A stretch of 64,000 bases of DNA, from the NCBI GenBank assembly GCA_963457665.1, contig OY735213.1, positions 50,102,785 to 50,166,784 on the forward strand, read 5' to 3'. Position 1 is the stretch's first letter; each line of letters begins with the position of its first letter. Both the position numbers and the translations under genes were made by a program. The stretch comes from Thysanoteuthis rhombus (lineage: Eukaryota > Mollusca > Cephalopoda > Oegopsida > Thysanoteuthidae). The notes under the pieces were generated by a model. That model did no database searches. It saw only the letters and a list, made by a program, of their open reading frames with translations, and had not been told where the DNA came from. This document shows positions 26,101 to 41,100 of this stretch, one piece after another.

Positions 26101-29100
26101 CATTATTTTTATATTATTCATAGAAGAGTTCCACTTTCAATGTGTAGCGGTTTCAAGCGGTTCCTGAATTTAAGAGTTGAAACTACTATTTCTGCTATTG
26201 ACTGATAACAAGATGAAAAATCATCCATTTCATTCTTTAAATAAATAAGAAGCATCATCAGGAATAGTTCACAAATGTCAGATCCATATTCATTATCAAG
26301 ACCTATTAACTCTATCCAAATATAGTTGATCTGATATGAAATAATAGGCATTCATTGGCTTCATGCATATCTGCTATTTTCATACTGAATTCCCTCCAGA
26401 AGATTCAATCATTTAAATGACGATCAGAACTTGCTTGTATGAATACAGCTCTATCGATTTGCTAGCTGCGGGAGATTTTTAAAAATACATTCTTTTTTGA
26501 TATTCGTTTTTGTCAGGTTATCATTATAATAATGCTTGCCATCTTCTCATTTCCTGCAGGTGAAGGCTACCAAAAATATCAGAAGTTGAAGAAGAAAGAA
26601 GCTGCGATAGATGGTGAGTTTCTTGTTTACTTGCTCATGGATTTGACTTTCTTCCAGGGTTATCAGATTTGGCCAGAAGGGAAGATTATCAGAGCTTCAT
26701 CTCAGAGACTTACCCAAAACAGACATTGGGATAGCGTTGAATGGTGAAATCAAGCGAGTCTGAAATACTTATTTGAATATTGCATTTCATAGAAATAAGG
26801 ATTATTATTATTTCATTCAAAGCACACAATAAAATCTTTACTAAAAACATTACTTTGTAGAATGCAAACAGTTTTATTAACTATGAGAGATAGGCTGTGC
26901 CAAAATTATCTTGAAACAATTTCAAGCTTACATTTGCACAAGTATCCAGTGTATACATAAAAAAATTTGCTCAACATAGATAACTCTGAAAAATTTGAGG
27001 GAATATTGATTGAATGGCATCTATTCCCTCCCTATGACAACTTTTCCTTTAAATTTAAATTCATATTTATTTGAAATCAAGGGGTATAACTTTGGATCGA
27101 AGTTGATTCCTTTGCACCTTTGGGTAAAATTTTCAATTTCTTGAAAATTCAATTCACAGAAGAGTTCCAATTTGAAAAAAAATCCTGTTACTGTTAAAAA
27201 GAGTGTTACTGGTGTGGTTTCAAGTAGTTAATGTATTTAAGAGTTAGAACAACTTAGTTAACATCATGGTTTGATTTATTGTAGATGAAAAGAAATAATC
27301 CAATCAGAGTAACTTGACCAAAAGCTGGCCTTACTATAATATCATCCAAGAAAGTAAAAAAATGATTTTGTGTGAAAGTCTCATGAAAAGAAATAATTAT
27401 AAATTAATGCCAGTATTTCTTTTGGGCTTCATGGGGACATTTACTACTATATATTCACTAATTTGGTTGAAACTTGAAACTGCTAGGTTTCTCCAGTTTC
27501 CACATTGGTCTGGCTGGCTATGTATGTATCACACATACAGGCTACATCAATGGAGCTGGAGGGCTGAGAATTGAAACACATACTCCTTATTTTTATTTGT
27601 CAAGAAAAATCTTCTGTGTTTTGAAAATTCTCCTCTGAAAAGTTTTTGTAGGGGGGGGGTTCAATGTAAGTTTATGCTAAATTCGTCCCATAGTTTGTGT
27701 CCAGCAACATTAAGACTTGTTTTTTGGAAAATTTAGACTTTTTCAGTGATCACTACCCAACAAAGATAAGTTACCTATCTATTACTTTTTCTAACTTTTT
27801 AATTGACCACTCCCAACACAGCATACTACCAAAAGACATTGGTCTTGTAATGGTTTCTATTGAGTTTTGTAAAGTTATAGGTGACCAAACCCTCATTTTT
27901 TAAATTTCATCAAGATGAATATCCTTTTCTCTATAATGTAATCGTCCGCATTATGGGAAGAACAGATATGGGCAAGAGATAACAATACAAGATAGGTATG
28001 TAGCTGTTATTTGAACTTCCGGTTGATTGCTCAGGGGGTAGAGCAGCATCGCATTAAGTTGGCTTCTTTAGTTGGACACAGGTTCAATCCCTGTAGTGGC
28101 CTATTTCTTTATTATTCATCTACTTACGTATAACATAATCTTGAAGAACGTGAGAAATAATGCAAAGAAGAAAGCAGAATCTGACTTTCACTGCTGGAGT
28201 CAAAGTTTACTAAAAGTACTGAATGACGCAATCTTTAGGTGTTATTGCATCACTATATATGGTGAAGAAAAAGGCTGAACTGTTTGTAACAGAGAGAATA
28301 TTGAATGAAAACCTCGGCTTTTTACTCCATGTTCTCACATCGTCACTTATGGACTTGACTACAAAACTTTTGAAAAAGAACTGTTCAAAATGGTTCAATA
28401 AAGATGTAACATTTAAAATCAGGTGAGTAAACTAAAAACTATCAAGAACCCCTATCCCAATCCAAGACCTCTATTATGCTGATTGAAGATATGAAAATGA
28501 ATGAAGTTGATTAATTAAATCCTTGATAATTGCTCTTATTCTGCATAAAAGATTATGGAATCGCCTGCTCAATAAGCAGAGATTCCTTTAAAAGTTGAAG
28601 ATATAAAGATTGGTGGGCAACTAATATGTTCTATTTATGGAGTTTCTTATTCAGTCTAGAAGCATTGCATTGGCTCTCAGAATAGTTTTACATTTGCCTT
28701 TGTTAGAGGACTTTAAGAATATTGGCTCTATTACCAGTTGAACAATGACTGTTTCAAAAGACTTGTTTTTTGAGGAATCTTATGTGCATTCAACAAACAA
28801 AAAGCATGGATGATTGCCAGCAGTAGTGGGCGCAGGGAACAAAAACACTAAACTGGTGAGCCTTTGAAAATCTAGTAGAATCAAAGATAACCATTATCTG
28901 CCGCCAACTTATATGAATTTAGCTTCAGTTTGTTTTTTTAACTTCAAAACCTTTTGAAAAAAATCCAGAGGTGAAATTTTGATACGTTATAGCTTAGACA
29001 TAGAGATCCCCAGGAAGGTATAATAAGCAAATATCAGAGGATAATCAAGGTATATATATATATGTAATTGAATGAACAAATGAAATCAAATATAAGTTTA

Positions 29101-32100
29101 TATTTAACATAGTTTATTAGTTTTAATCTTGCTTTGGCTAAATCTTTAGCAGTTTATCAGTATTCAGCATTTTTGTTTGTAGTGTCGACCGCTGATTGCT
29201 GTGAATATCTCTACACAATCTTTTTGAGTGTCTGATATTTATTGCTTTAAATGAATATGAGAAAAGAGAAAAACTGTACTGATCAATAACAAATTTTCAT
29301 CTGGCACATGTGGTGTTCTTCGAAAATGTAATCCGTTTTCATGTACCACATCTAGTTTTCATGATGCCATGAGAGCTTTATCTTATCATATGACTCCTAC
29401 AGAGCTCCATGGCGGTTTAAAGCTCAATGTTTTAAATAAACAGTAATTTTGATTTTCTGCATTGAAGAGTTCTGATTGATACAAATCTTGTTTTCAATTA
29501 ACCATCGCTTATACTGACTTATATACAGTAGAGCTGAAAACAGAATGTGCTCATAGCAATAAAAAAGAGATGCAGTTATGCTAAACAGGCTCGAATTTAA
29601 TCTGCGTTGAAATTACTCAAAGAACTGGTGCTGCAACCATGATGGAAAAAAAGGTCAATTTTATTGACCAGAGTTATTTGTTCTTTTTTCATTTCATAAG
29701 CTTCTTAAGGTCCATTGTAAGACAAGATTTCTCCATGTGAGTGTAAAACATGAGGGATGGTAGACTCACCCTGCCATACCCGCCCATAAAGTGTTGACAG
29801 AAGGGAAGTGATGGATTCATGCCTTTCTGATGGGCATTAGTGCAAAGTTAAAACAAAATGTCTCATTCAGAGTTTGAACTCAACTCACTAATCCACACTT
29901 CACTTGGTCACTCTCATTCCCCCTCCCCTTCTTAACTTTGATTAATTTATCTATTGAAATTTGCATAAAGATTTATAATCTTTATTCAATGAAAACATTG
30001 CATTTTACCATAGAACCTCTACAGTTCGTACTATCATCATCATCAGCTTTTTGATATCCATCATTTGACATTGGCCCTCCCCAAAATTTGTCAGGTCTCT
30101 CTATCAGGGTCATTGCAGAGCCAGTACTTCCTAAACTTGTCTGCCACAGTTTAGCATATGATCTCTGGTGATGCACGTTGTGAGTGGCGATGTCCAGCAT
30201 TTGTCTGACTTTCTTGCAACATGACCAGCCCATGGCCATTTGAGTTTTCTAATGGTTTTTATGATATCTCAAACTCTTGTCTTTTATATAATATACTATG
30301 CTGTTCTAGTCTCTCCATGTGAAATTGCGTATGATTCTCTCCTGTGCACGTTGCATGGTTCTTAGTTTAAGGGTCGATCTTCTGGTTAGATTTTGTGTTT
30401 CAGCTCCATGTGACTCTCAGGAGAATACATTCCACAATATTATTAATTTTTTTTTTTTTTGTCAAGTGTTTTCCTTGTGACAATTAAAATGTGTCAACTA
30501 AAACTGTCAATATATGTTTCTTCAGTTTTCAAGTTGGTCTGGCTGTATATCTCATATACAGGCCGCACCAATGGAGCTAGACAGCTGAAAATTTCAACAT
30601 CTACTTCTTAACATGTGTATCAAGAAAAGTATCTTTTTGTTTTTTAAAAATCCCCCTCTACACATTTTTGTTAGGGTGGGGGGTTTAATTTTCTATGTAG
30701 GTTCATAGTTAATTGGTCCATAGTTTGTGCCTGCTTGTTTTTTTTTTTAAATTTAGACCTTTTAGTGATTACTGCCCTACAAAAGGTGAGATAAGTTACT
30801 TATTCATTGATCACCCCTCCTTCCAATGTTTTAATTCATCACTCCCAACAACATAGCTTGCTGCCAAAAGATGTTGCTCAAATGATGGTTCATTTTGAGT
30901 GATTATCTGGACCTTTTTTTTTGAAGAAAATGATATTACTCAAAATTATCAGGAATTAAAGTTTAGTAATCAGAGATTTAAATCTTTTTCTGGTGGTTGA
31001 ATGAAGCGTTGAAATAATCGGATGTTTCCTCATTTTCTAAAGTGCCTATTTTGGTATTAAGTGTGATTGCCTTATTTTGACCAGGGCAAGATAAAATCTG
31101 TTTCTCTCCATCTTGGGAATGCACTTGCTCTGAAATTCATTGTGTTAGATCATTGTAGATTGTGTACCTTATCAAAATACACGTCCTACGGATGGATTAT
31201 TCAGCTAGTTTTATGAATTTTTTTTTTTAGGGTTCCAGTTTTCTATCTGTTTTCATTGTCTCAAAATATTTATATTTCATTTTTCCAATCATATGCTGAC
31301 TTGATAATTTTAACTTTATCCAAAATTTTAGCAATATTTCATATCTAAAAATGAAAGATGTTGCTTTTTATTGATAGGACTTTTTGCAAAGGTCTTTTGG
31401 GTGTTTCAATTCTTTGCCCTTTTTTTTAATTTCAAAGAGTTTGATTTAGAATCTGAACATGAATAGTATTCCAAAAGCATTCCTGCTTGAATACTATGCC
31501 CTTTCTCATGACTAATTCTGCATGCTTTCTATCAATTGTTACCTCTAACCAGTCTAATAAGTAATACTACTTGTTTGAATCAATAATTTATCTCTACTGA
31601 AGGGACTATTCTTCCAATCCTATCATAGACAAAGCATCACTTTCTTTGAATAAAGACCAACCTTCGGTGCTGTTAGTAGTGCTTCATTTTGCTTACCATG
31701 TTGTCTTAAAGTATCCACTTTTTATCATCCATCTTAATTTGATTTCAAAACACAATTTTCAAAATACAGTCCAATTTTCATTTATGTGGAATTTTTAAAT
31801 ACCGTCCAAAAGGTTTTTTCCACTCATCTGAAATTTTTAAATACAGTCCAATAGGTTTGTTTCACTTGTGTGGAAGCCAGACATCAGAGTGACTCTTCCA
31901 ACAAAGCAGTTAAAAATGATTTTCAGTGCATGATTTGGATATTTTGAGTATATTGACCAATTCTTGCATATCAACCTCAACTGGTTTACCCAACCATAGA
32001 GCTGAGCTGAGTGGAAATTTCATCTCAACTTTTCATTGGTTCTATCATTGACAGTCCCTTATCCACAAATCTTCTTTTGACATATAAGTCGCATTTTCAC

Positions 32101-35100
32101 CTTTCTTAAAAATAAAAAGCTCAGTCTACAATAATGTTGCTTACTTTCTTACATGCTAGAACGGATGAAGAAAAATTTGCCAATGTTGACAAAGTCTTTA
32201 AAAAAATGTATACTGTTATTTTAGCTGTCACAATACAATCAAAAGCTATCTTTTTGGATGAAATTAGTTGAAACTGATTGCTCCTAATGCTATTTAATGA
32301 CAAAAACAGAACAAACCTTTTGGCCAACCCAATAAAGTCAACTTGAATTTAAGATTTAAGGGGAAAGATAATGTCAACCGTCAAATCGTGCTTGAGAATT
32401 ATTAACTGTTTATTTTTCATTAATAGAATGAATTATAAATCTGGTCATTAACTCCAAATGATGAATGTTTTTGTTCACACTACATCTTTTGTGAAATGTT
32501 TGCTTCCATTTTTGTGTGAATCTTTCCTTATGTCACTCTCCATTTAAAAGTTATTTCATTTCACTAATTTAATTTCCTTTTCCCTAAGCACTCATTATGT
32601 TGAATGAAGCTCTGTTTCATCTTTATTCTTACCGTCCAGTACCGATCGAATGCTAACTCATTATACTACGACTAGTTAATCCTTGTGAAAAATTCACAGA
32701 CATATTTGGATTTCTTTGAGATGATTTTATTTTATCTATTTATTGAATATAATGGCTTCCTGGCCATCACAAATAATATATTTTTTCTCACACTATCCCA
32801 CTTGAAAGATAAAATTCAATTAACTCATCTCCTCTTGGAAATTTGATTTGAAAGTTCCCAGAAATGTCCCTGTAATTTATTAGTTATGCTGTGACAGTGA
32901 AATTCATCAAGTCCATTTTGGATACTATCAACACTAATTCTATTTCAAACATATTCTGGTTAACTTATTCCAGTAATCAATAACTCTTTTGCTGGAAAAA
33001 ATCAGGTTCGATAATTCCTCTGGTCTTTTAGAAAAGAAACTATTGGAAATACTTCAATGGAAGAGTCTTTTGTTACATATTGGTGTCAGGAGATAATTCT
33101 ATTCATAAAATTGTTACCTTTAAGTGGAAGAGTTCATTGTTATGGCTGATGATGGTTCACAATTTCCCTATTTGTCAGATATAAAGCTATGTTTTATCAT
33201 AGTATCATTTTAGAAATATCAGTAAGTAAATATTCCAGCAAGTAAATATTCTAGCAAGTAAATATTCCAGCAAGTAAATATTCCAGTTTTTTCCTTTGTC
33301 ATTATACAACCAAAAATAAATTTTATTGTATGAACTTAATTTAAACTGAATGCTCCTAATGCTATCTAACAACAAACACAGAGCAAATTATTTGGCCAAC
33401 CCAATGAATGATTTGCAGCCATGAAATATTAAACAGTATTATTTTCATAATATATCTTTCTTTTCAAGAAGATTTGTTGATATTGAAAGAGACAAATCTG
33501 GTTAATCACTCAATAGAAACTTTCACATGACCAACATCTTTTGGTAACATGCCATGTTGGGGGTGATCAATTAAAACATTGAAAGGTGGGATGATCAATA
33601 AATAAGTTACTTCTATTGAGTTTTGTTGGATCACTAAAATGTTTGAATTTTCAAAAAACAAGTAGGCATAAACTGGTGACCAATTTTGCAAAAGCTCCCA
33701 TTGTAGATAGAACCTGCACTATTGGTGTGGCCTGTACACATGATACATACTTACATAGCCTACCAGCCAGCCAGACCAACTTGAAAACTGAATAAACCTG
33801 TTTTGATTATCTTTGCTGATTGTTTCTTATAGCTGTACATGACGACCCTTCAGATGTCAATTGATTTCTTCTTGCAATTAAGCTATTGCCATTAGCTCTT
33901 ATTCAGATAAGTAATAAAACTTACAAATGACAACGTCCATTCTGTTTCTGTTACAGTAAGATTGTGAAACTAGTGATATCATGAAATCCCTAGTTTTACA
34001 ATGTAGAAACGAGTTTACAGCTTAGTTTGACACAAGGCCACAACAGTGAGCTACCCAGTGAACTCATTACAGAGATAATGAGCAACATCACAAGCTTGTT
34101 ACCTATTTTTACACTAATTATAAAACTAGAGATCTCATGAAATTACTGAAATGTTTTAGGAAATTCACATTGTAACATCTACACATTCAATTGCGGAAGC
34201 TAGTATCAAGTAAGAAATCTTTTCAATGGAATTTTTTAGCATACATCCACACCTCTCATAAGTAAATCAGCGTAGCCCGCACGTATACTAGAACTGATTA
34301 TCTAAGAAAAATTATAATTTTTATTTGTAATTATTTAATAAATACTAAGACAAGATTTGAGCGTTGATCAGAAAAAAAAACTTTTTTTTTAAAACCAAAA
34401 AAACATTTTTTCAGAGAGTGCCTGGGGGTGTACTAATGCAATCTTTCAAAGTTTATTGCCTCACAAATGTGACCCAGGGAGCTGGGAGACGCACAGATGA
34501 GCAAAGAGAGAAAAATCTTTTGCCCGCTTGTTTGGTTGGTCGGATTGGCAATTAGTGGGGCTACAGTGAGTCAATACTATCAGTCTACTCTACTCTTGTG
34601 TCTCAAGTGGTAAGGTTGCTAGATTTGGCCTGAAAGTGGAAATAATCCAAGGTTCATCTCAAAGACTAACCCAAATTGGGAAAGTATTGAATTTGGAAAT
34701 CTAGCAAGTCTGGAGGCAAAGGTTGAATGCCAGCCACTTGATAATGTCTGCAGACTAGCTCGATTCCCAAATTCTGCACTATTCCAATGCCTGTGTTGAG
34801 TAAGTTCCTGATTTAAAGCTTGGATCATCTCCCTTTCCAGCCAGATCCGGCAACCCTATCTAGTAGCCAACTTATCATCCAGTGACATAATCAAATAAGC
34901 AATTCTCTAATGTGCGTGTGTGTTTCTTTAAAAGATGGAAATCATCTCCCGATGATCGATGAACGTGTCATCTGTTATTAAAGAAACAGTTTGTATCTTG
35001 GAGCATAACACAATTTTCTTTGTATTTCTACAATTGCTGTCAATTAGAAACACTAAATCAAAACTGGCAAAGTAGGTTTCTTAAGTTTTCAAGTCAGTCT

Positions 35101-38100
35101 GGCTGGCTGGCTGGCTGGCTAAGTATTTATCATGCAACCAGGCTGCGCCAATGGAGCTAAAGGACCGAAAAATTGCACTTTTACTCCGTATTATGGTTAT
35201 CAAAAAACTTTTTTTTAATCCCCCACCCAAAATTGGTTTTTAGCTAGGAAGATTCAGTTTGTGATACAGATTTATGCTAAAATGGTCCCTAGTTTGTACC
35301 TACCTACCCTTTGAAAATTCTGACTTTTCAGTGGTTTCTGCCCACCAAAGGGCAAGTAAGTAACATTCATTGATCACACCTTCTTTCAATGTTTTGATTG
35401 ATCACCCCTAACTGGGCATGCTACCAAAAGACATCGGTCACTTGACAGTGTCTATTGTGTCCTGTCTTTCCTCTCTCTCACACTCATGCATATTCAATCA
35501 CTGCTTCGTTTTACCTTTAATACCCAATTTCTATTCTTTTGAAATTGTCCTTTTTTTTTTTCAAATCCTGAAATATCGCATTGAAGTCATTGAATAGACT
35601 GCACTTCCTATTTATTTCAATACTTTAATTGGTACCTTTGATTATCTAATATCATTCTGCTAGTTGTCAAACTTCTACTGAGATGAATTCATATTCTTAA
35701 CCTAACAACAATGACAAGTTCGGACCTCCGGTTGAGAATAAGAAGTGAAAACTTTATAAAATTTGAATGATGGATAGAGAGAGAGAACTTTTGATTTTAA
35801 CGACAAATCCCTCCTCCCCAATTAGATTGTTTTTAGCAAGAGTTTACTGCATTTTTTGTTGCTAAAATATTCCTTTTTATACTATGACCATTGGAAATGC
35901 ATTCAAATTACTACCTCTTCTGTCTGTTAAAAACTTATTATCTGTTTTTTTTCTAGAGTTTATACAGAATTTTGACCAGAACCACGAGCATGAAAAGGTA
36001 ATTCTTTTACTGTTTTATTTATTTATTGGATGAAGTATTGTTACACAATATTTTTATTGATGTTTTTGACTATTTTTCACTGTCATCTTAGTGTTGATAA
36101 AAAGCAACTAGAAATTAAGATGAAAGTAAAAACTAGTCAAGATAAAAAGTAGAAAAAATTATTTTGCTTAAATTTTAGATTATTTAGATAATAAAAAAAA
36201 TTGCCAGTCTTTAAAGTCAAAATAGCCAGATTTGGCCAAAAGGAAAATCAAGCATTATCTCAGAGACTAACCCAACACGGGCAGGGTTGAATATTATCCT
36301 CTTCAGGCAGGCTCGCTTCCAATGGCCAGTATTAACCTCTGTCACCAGACTCGTTTTATTTCTAATTTTGATGCTATTCCAATGCCTGTTATGGGTAAGT
36401 CTCTAAGATAAAGCTTGGATTATCTGTATTTATGACTAAATCTGGAAACCCTGATTGACATGCCATGCATATAAAGTAAAAAAATATTGTATTAATCAAA
36501 TTCAATCTTCTTGATAATTTGGATAATTTCATGTCAAGTTTATACGTAAGAAATATATCATCACCAGCATAGTACCTATCTAAAATGATGCAATTATTTA
36601 CGCATGGGTATGTCATACAAATATATGTTTTGATATAAAATAACCCTCCAAAATGCATACCTTGAATGAAAGTAATTTTTCTATCAGTTTTTTACAACTC
36701 TTTATATCTTCTTTATTTCAAAATAATAAGACAACAGAGTACAATAAGAAATGAAATTTTGGCTGCAGCAGTTGTAGTGATGTTACCAGCAGCCTAAATC
36801 TGCAAACACATACCCACACATACACAGAGCAGAGCTTTGCTTACCAGCAGTAGCCATTTGTGTCTCTGTGTTTTACAATACCCACTTCCTCTTCCTCGCT
36901 TTTGTATGGCAGACCCAACATACAAACCAACTAACAAAAAATTGACGTTGGCTTTTGTACTATAAGATATCAGTAAATGATGAAACTAGCATTTAGAAAA
37001 ACCTATTCTGAAAAGTATTTCTGACATTTGTTCTAATCTCTGTTTATATGGTCTAATTTCAATCCCTCATAGGAACGGATTTCTGTCTGATTAAGAAGCT
37101 TAAATACATACAAGGAGATTATGTGCAAAGAACTGTGTGTACTGGATGATGAGGATTGCATTCAGTTGGCATTTCCCATACCAAACTGAAATTTGGTTCT
37201 GGGTAAAAAAACTGACCTAGCTGTATTAGAATGAGTTACATTAAGCAAGGAAGAAGATGCTTTGCAAGTAAGGTTGGGACTAGTTAATTTACAGTTTCAC
37301 AATAATAGAACGTTCTCTAAGTCTATTTGTATAGATTATTAATGCACTTAACAGAAAATCTGTCGTATCTAAAGCTGATAATAACAAATATTATCATTTT
37401 GCCAACCCAGCATCTATTTTTGTTGTTGTACTCATCAATGTACCAAAAAACATTCACTTGCCATCTACTGAATTGGCACTCTCCAGTTGACTCTTAAATT
37501 CATTAACTGCTTGAAACTACCTATTGTTGATGGTAGAACTTATCAATGAAAAGCATAAAAAAATAGTGGGACTCTTCTGCAAACTGAATTTTTTCAAAAA
37601 TAGGAAAATTCACTAAATGGTCATTAGGAGATAATTTTTATCAGAAGTTATTTTCCTTGAAATCGAGATTTTCTTTGCATGAATCTCACAGCAACAACTT
37701 GTTCTTCTGAATATCTCTGATGTTTATATACTTGTTGGATTATTTTAATGAAACCAATTAGGTTATTAGTATTGTGCAGACCTAGAGAGGTTTGGAGATT
37801 TTCACTAAGCCCTGTTGTACACTGTATACTCAGGACTTCAAGATGAATAGTTCATAAAGATACTTGGAGGACTACCACTTGCTGAAACACGTCCAAGCTC
37901 TCATAACTGTTCAAATTAAGCTTTGGTAGACACCCCATACTCCACACTCACCTAGTCTTAATACCAGTGCATTGAATATAGTATAATGTTTGCATATTCA
38001 TTTTTATTAAATGTCTGAGTCATATACTGGCATGACAGTTCTTTGTCATAAAAAAGATGAAATAAGAAAACATAGAAGGGAGAGTTATGTTTTTGAATCC

Positions 38101-41100
38101 GTCATTTTTATGATGTTGGATGAATGAAGTTTTCTCAGACTTTCAAAAGAAATCAAAACACTGTTCAGCCATTGTATTCATCAGGGGACATGTAGACACT
38201 ATAACGTCTGTCAAATAAAATGGACAAAACTTGTTATTTTGTTTCTAGAATGTGTTTTTTTCTTCTAAATATTACATTATTATGAAACAATGAGTGTGTT
38301 TGATATTTTGCAGACTGCTATGAACCAAGCTGAAGCCAATATTGTGTCCCTTCTTGAGAAGATCAGTGTGGTAAGATTAAAGACCATTACTCAATCTTAT
38401 ATTGGAAATTGTCAACCAAAAATGCTAACACGGGTTTCTTTAGTTTTTTTGTTGTTTTTTTTCATTCTGACTGGCCAAGTATCAATGTATCAAGCGTACA
38501 GGCCACACTAATGGAGCTATAGGGCTGGAAATTTAAGCATTTATTTGTTATTTTGTCTGGAAAAAATCGTTTTTGATTTTGAAAATTTCCTTTTACTTTG
38601 TGACTGGCAGTATTCATACCTGTTTTTTGAATTCTCAGACTTTTCAGTGACCAAACAGAAGGTGAGAGAAGTTACTTATTCCTTGATCACCCCTTTAATC
38701 ATCTCTTTAATCAACCACCTACAGCACAGCATGCTGCCAAAAGTTGTTGGTCATATGATAGTTAGTATTGTGTGACTAACCTAATCAGTCAATCTTTCCT
38801 TATTATTTGCTAATTATCTATCAATCGTTCTCTTAGGAATCAATGTCTCTGAGTTTGCGTGTGGGTACTTTTCTCTGTTGCCTGAATTTATTTCAGTCTG
38901 CTTTATGAAATGCTCAGAAAAAGGGTTCTGCAACATTTCCCGGTCAAATTGTCCTAATCTCACTTCACCACTGGTAATATCCTACTTCTTATTTCTTCGG
39001 TTAAACAAGTTACCTGCTGACGACATTTCCCAGTCAAACAATCTACTTGCCAACATTAACGCAGAATAACACTCATATATGCATTCTAGAAAACAGACAT
39101 ATATACTCGCACATATACATGCACACTAACACAAGCATAAATACACACACGCACATTCAGAAAATATACAAGAACTTAACTAACCAATTTTTGATCTTAT
39201 CTGTAGAAGCAATTTTTCTGGGTGTTTGTACAGCAAGATTAGGGACCTTGGCCAAATAAGGGTTACATATTTTATGAATTTGGCAACCAGCTAAGTGAAA
39301 GGTCCTGCCTAATCACAACTACTAACTATAAGAAGTCCAATTCAGATTACCTACTTTTTGGCAGGCTCTATATCAAACAGCTTTTGGGTCATATCACGTC
39401 AATGGGTCATGCTAAGAGTTCAACTCTTCTTTTAATCTTGGTAGAATGACGAGTCAGATTTTTATGATGGCATTCATCTTGTTTTTCTTGTTTGATTAAT
39501 CAACTGAACTGGATGAATTTCAAATGTCTGCATTGTTTTTCTACTCATACGAACATTTCCAACTTCAAAAACAAATTTCATCTCAATGCAGGCAATGTTA
39601 CGTTAATATGGTCAACCTACAAAGTTTGAAAATTCATACTCGAACACTTGGTGTCCAAGATCTTATCTAAGATTTGATTTGATTGTGTTTATGTTTGAAG
39701 AGAAGACAGTGGCTTGTGATAGCTTATTCTAGGTAGGAGCAGATCAGTTTGAGAAATGCTTTCTAACCTCCATGGCCATTTGGATTAGGAGCTTCTTGCT
39801 GTGACCTCTGATTGCATTACTTAACGGTGGCTGTAGCATGATTTTATCTGGATAGATGTTGCACTTACAGTCTTGGTTGAAGGTATTCTATCAAATATGC
39901 CAAAAGAAATCATTGATTCTACAGGGATAACGCTGACCATGATTAAGTATCTCCTTTTTGTAACTAGAATGAAATCATTTTTCTTTCAAGGGGAATTCAT
40001 GCAATTTGTGAGAATAATTCATTTCTTAAATCAATAAATAAATTTGTTGAAGTTTTGGTACTTTTTAATATGCCAATAACAAGCGGAAAAGACTGTCCCC
40101 ACCTCTTAATGTTTTTGCAGATCAAAGAAAAATCTTTTTCTCTTGTAATTGCATTTCAGGTTAGAGAATTTAATTCAGTTAACCCTCTATATAATTGACT
40201 GCTTGGTACTGCTCGAAGAAGGAACAACTTCAGAATGGGGTCACTGCAGGAACAAGGAATTAAATTCCAAACAAGATAACTATCAATTATGGGACACATG
40301 GGCCATCATACACTCCCGTCGTTGGAATACATAATCACATGACAAGATATCCCACAAGTCCTTTCCCAACAATAGTCAGCAGTTGACTGCCTTGTTCCAC
40401 TTTTGAGTCCTTAAGTGGGTTGTGACTCACGCATTATCATGATTGTGTACCATTTAAGAGGCTCCCTGTGCATGCATGAGCCTGTTGTCCATTGCATATG
40501 GCAGCGTGCGCGCAGACACACACATATGTGAGGTAGAAACAGGATTTCTCAGACCAGGGTAATTAATGTTAGAATTTGTTAAAGAGTAATTAGGACAAAC
40601 AGGTGTCTTTTAATGTCAAAAGTCTGTTAATCAAATGTTTCCTGATAAAAGGAATTTTTAACTTTTTTGTTTCCTCTTTTCAAATTTAAATTCATATATT
40701 TTATAGGTTTAATACAATATCGAATGAATTTACCGAATTACAATACAAAACAAGTTGGTGAAGTTTGCTGAAACAAGGTGTCCAGCTTTAGTTGTTTGTC
40801 CTATGATGTGGAGATGAAGAGGAATCTTTAGCTGCAGAGTCTTTAAAAATATTTGATATTGAAGGCACTGGTGTCTGTTTGCTTATAAGCAGTTGTGATA
40901 TACAAGCAATCGGTGGAGTTAGCTTAAAGAAAGCATCCAGCTTCAGTTGTTTTCTGCTCTGATATTGTTCCTTAACTGTGATAATTCTTGACTGACAAAA
41001 TGTTCGTAGTAAGAGATAATTTTCAATGAATTTTAATTCAAGTTAAATCGCTTACTTTCAACTTATGTATTAATTGATGCCATCTTGAGTTATAAGAATT

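Noticed and set aside
28021-28101. Functional tRNA gene
   Set aside because: The D and T arms are perfect but no anticodon stem forms and the acceptor stem is poor; a SINE head or tRNA pseudogene is more likely.
33226-33286. CRISPR-like array
   Set aside because: The 16-bp units are directly adjacent with no spacers; this is a simple tandem repeat in animal DNA.
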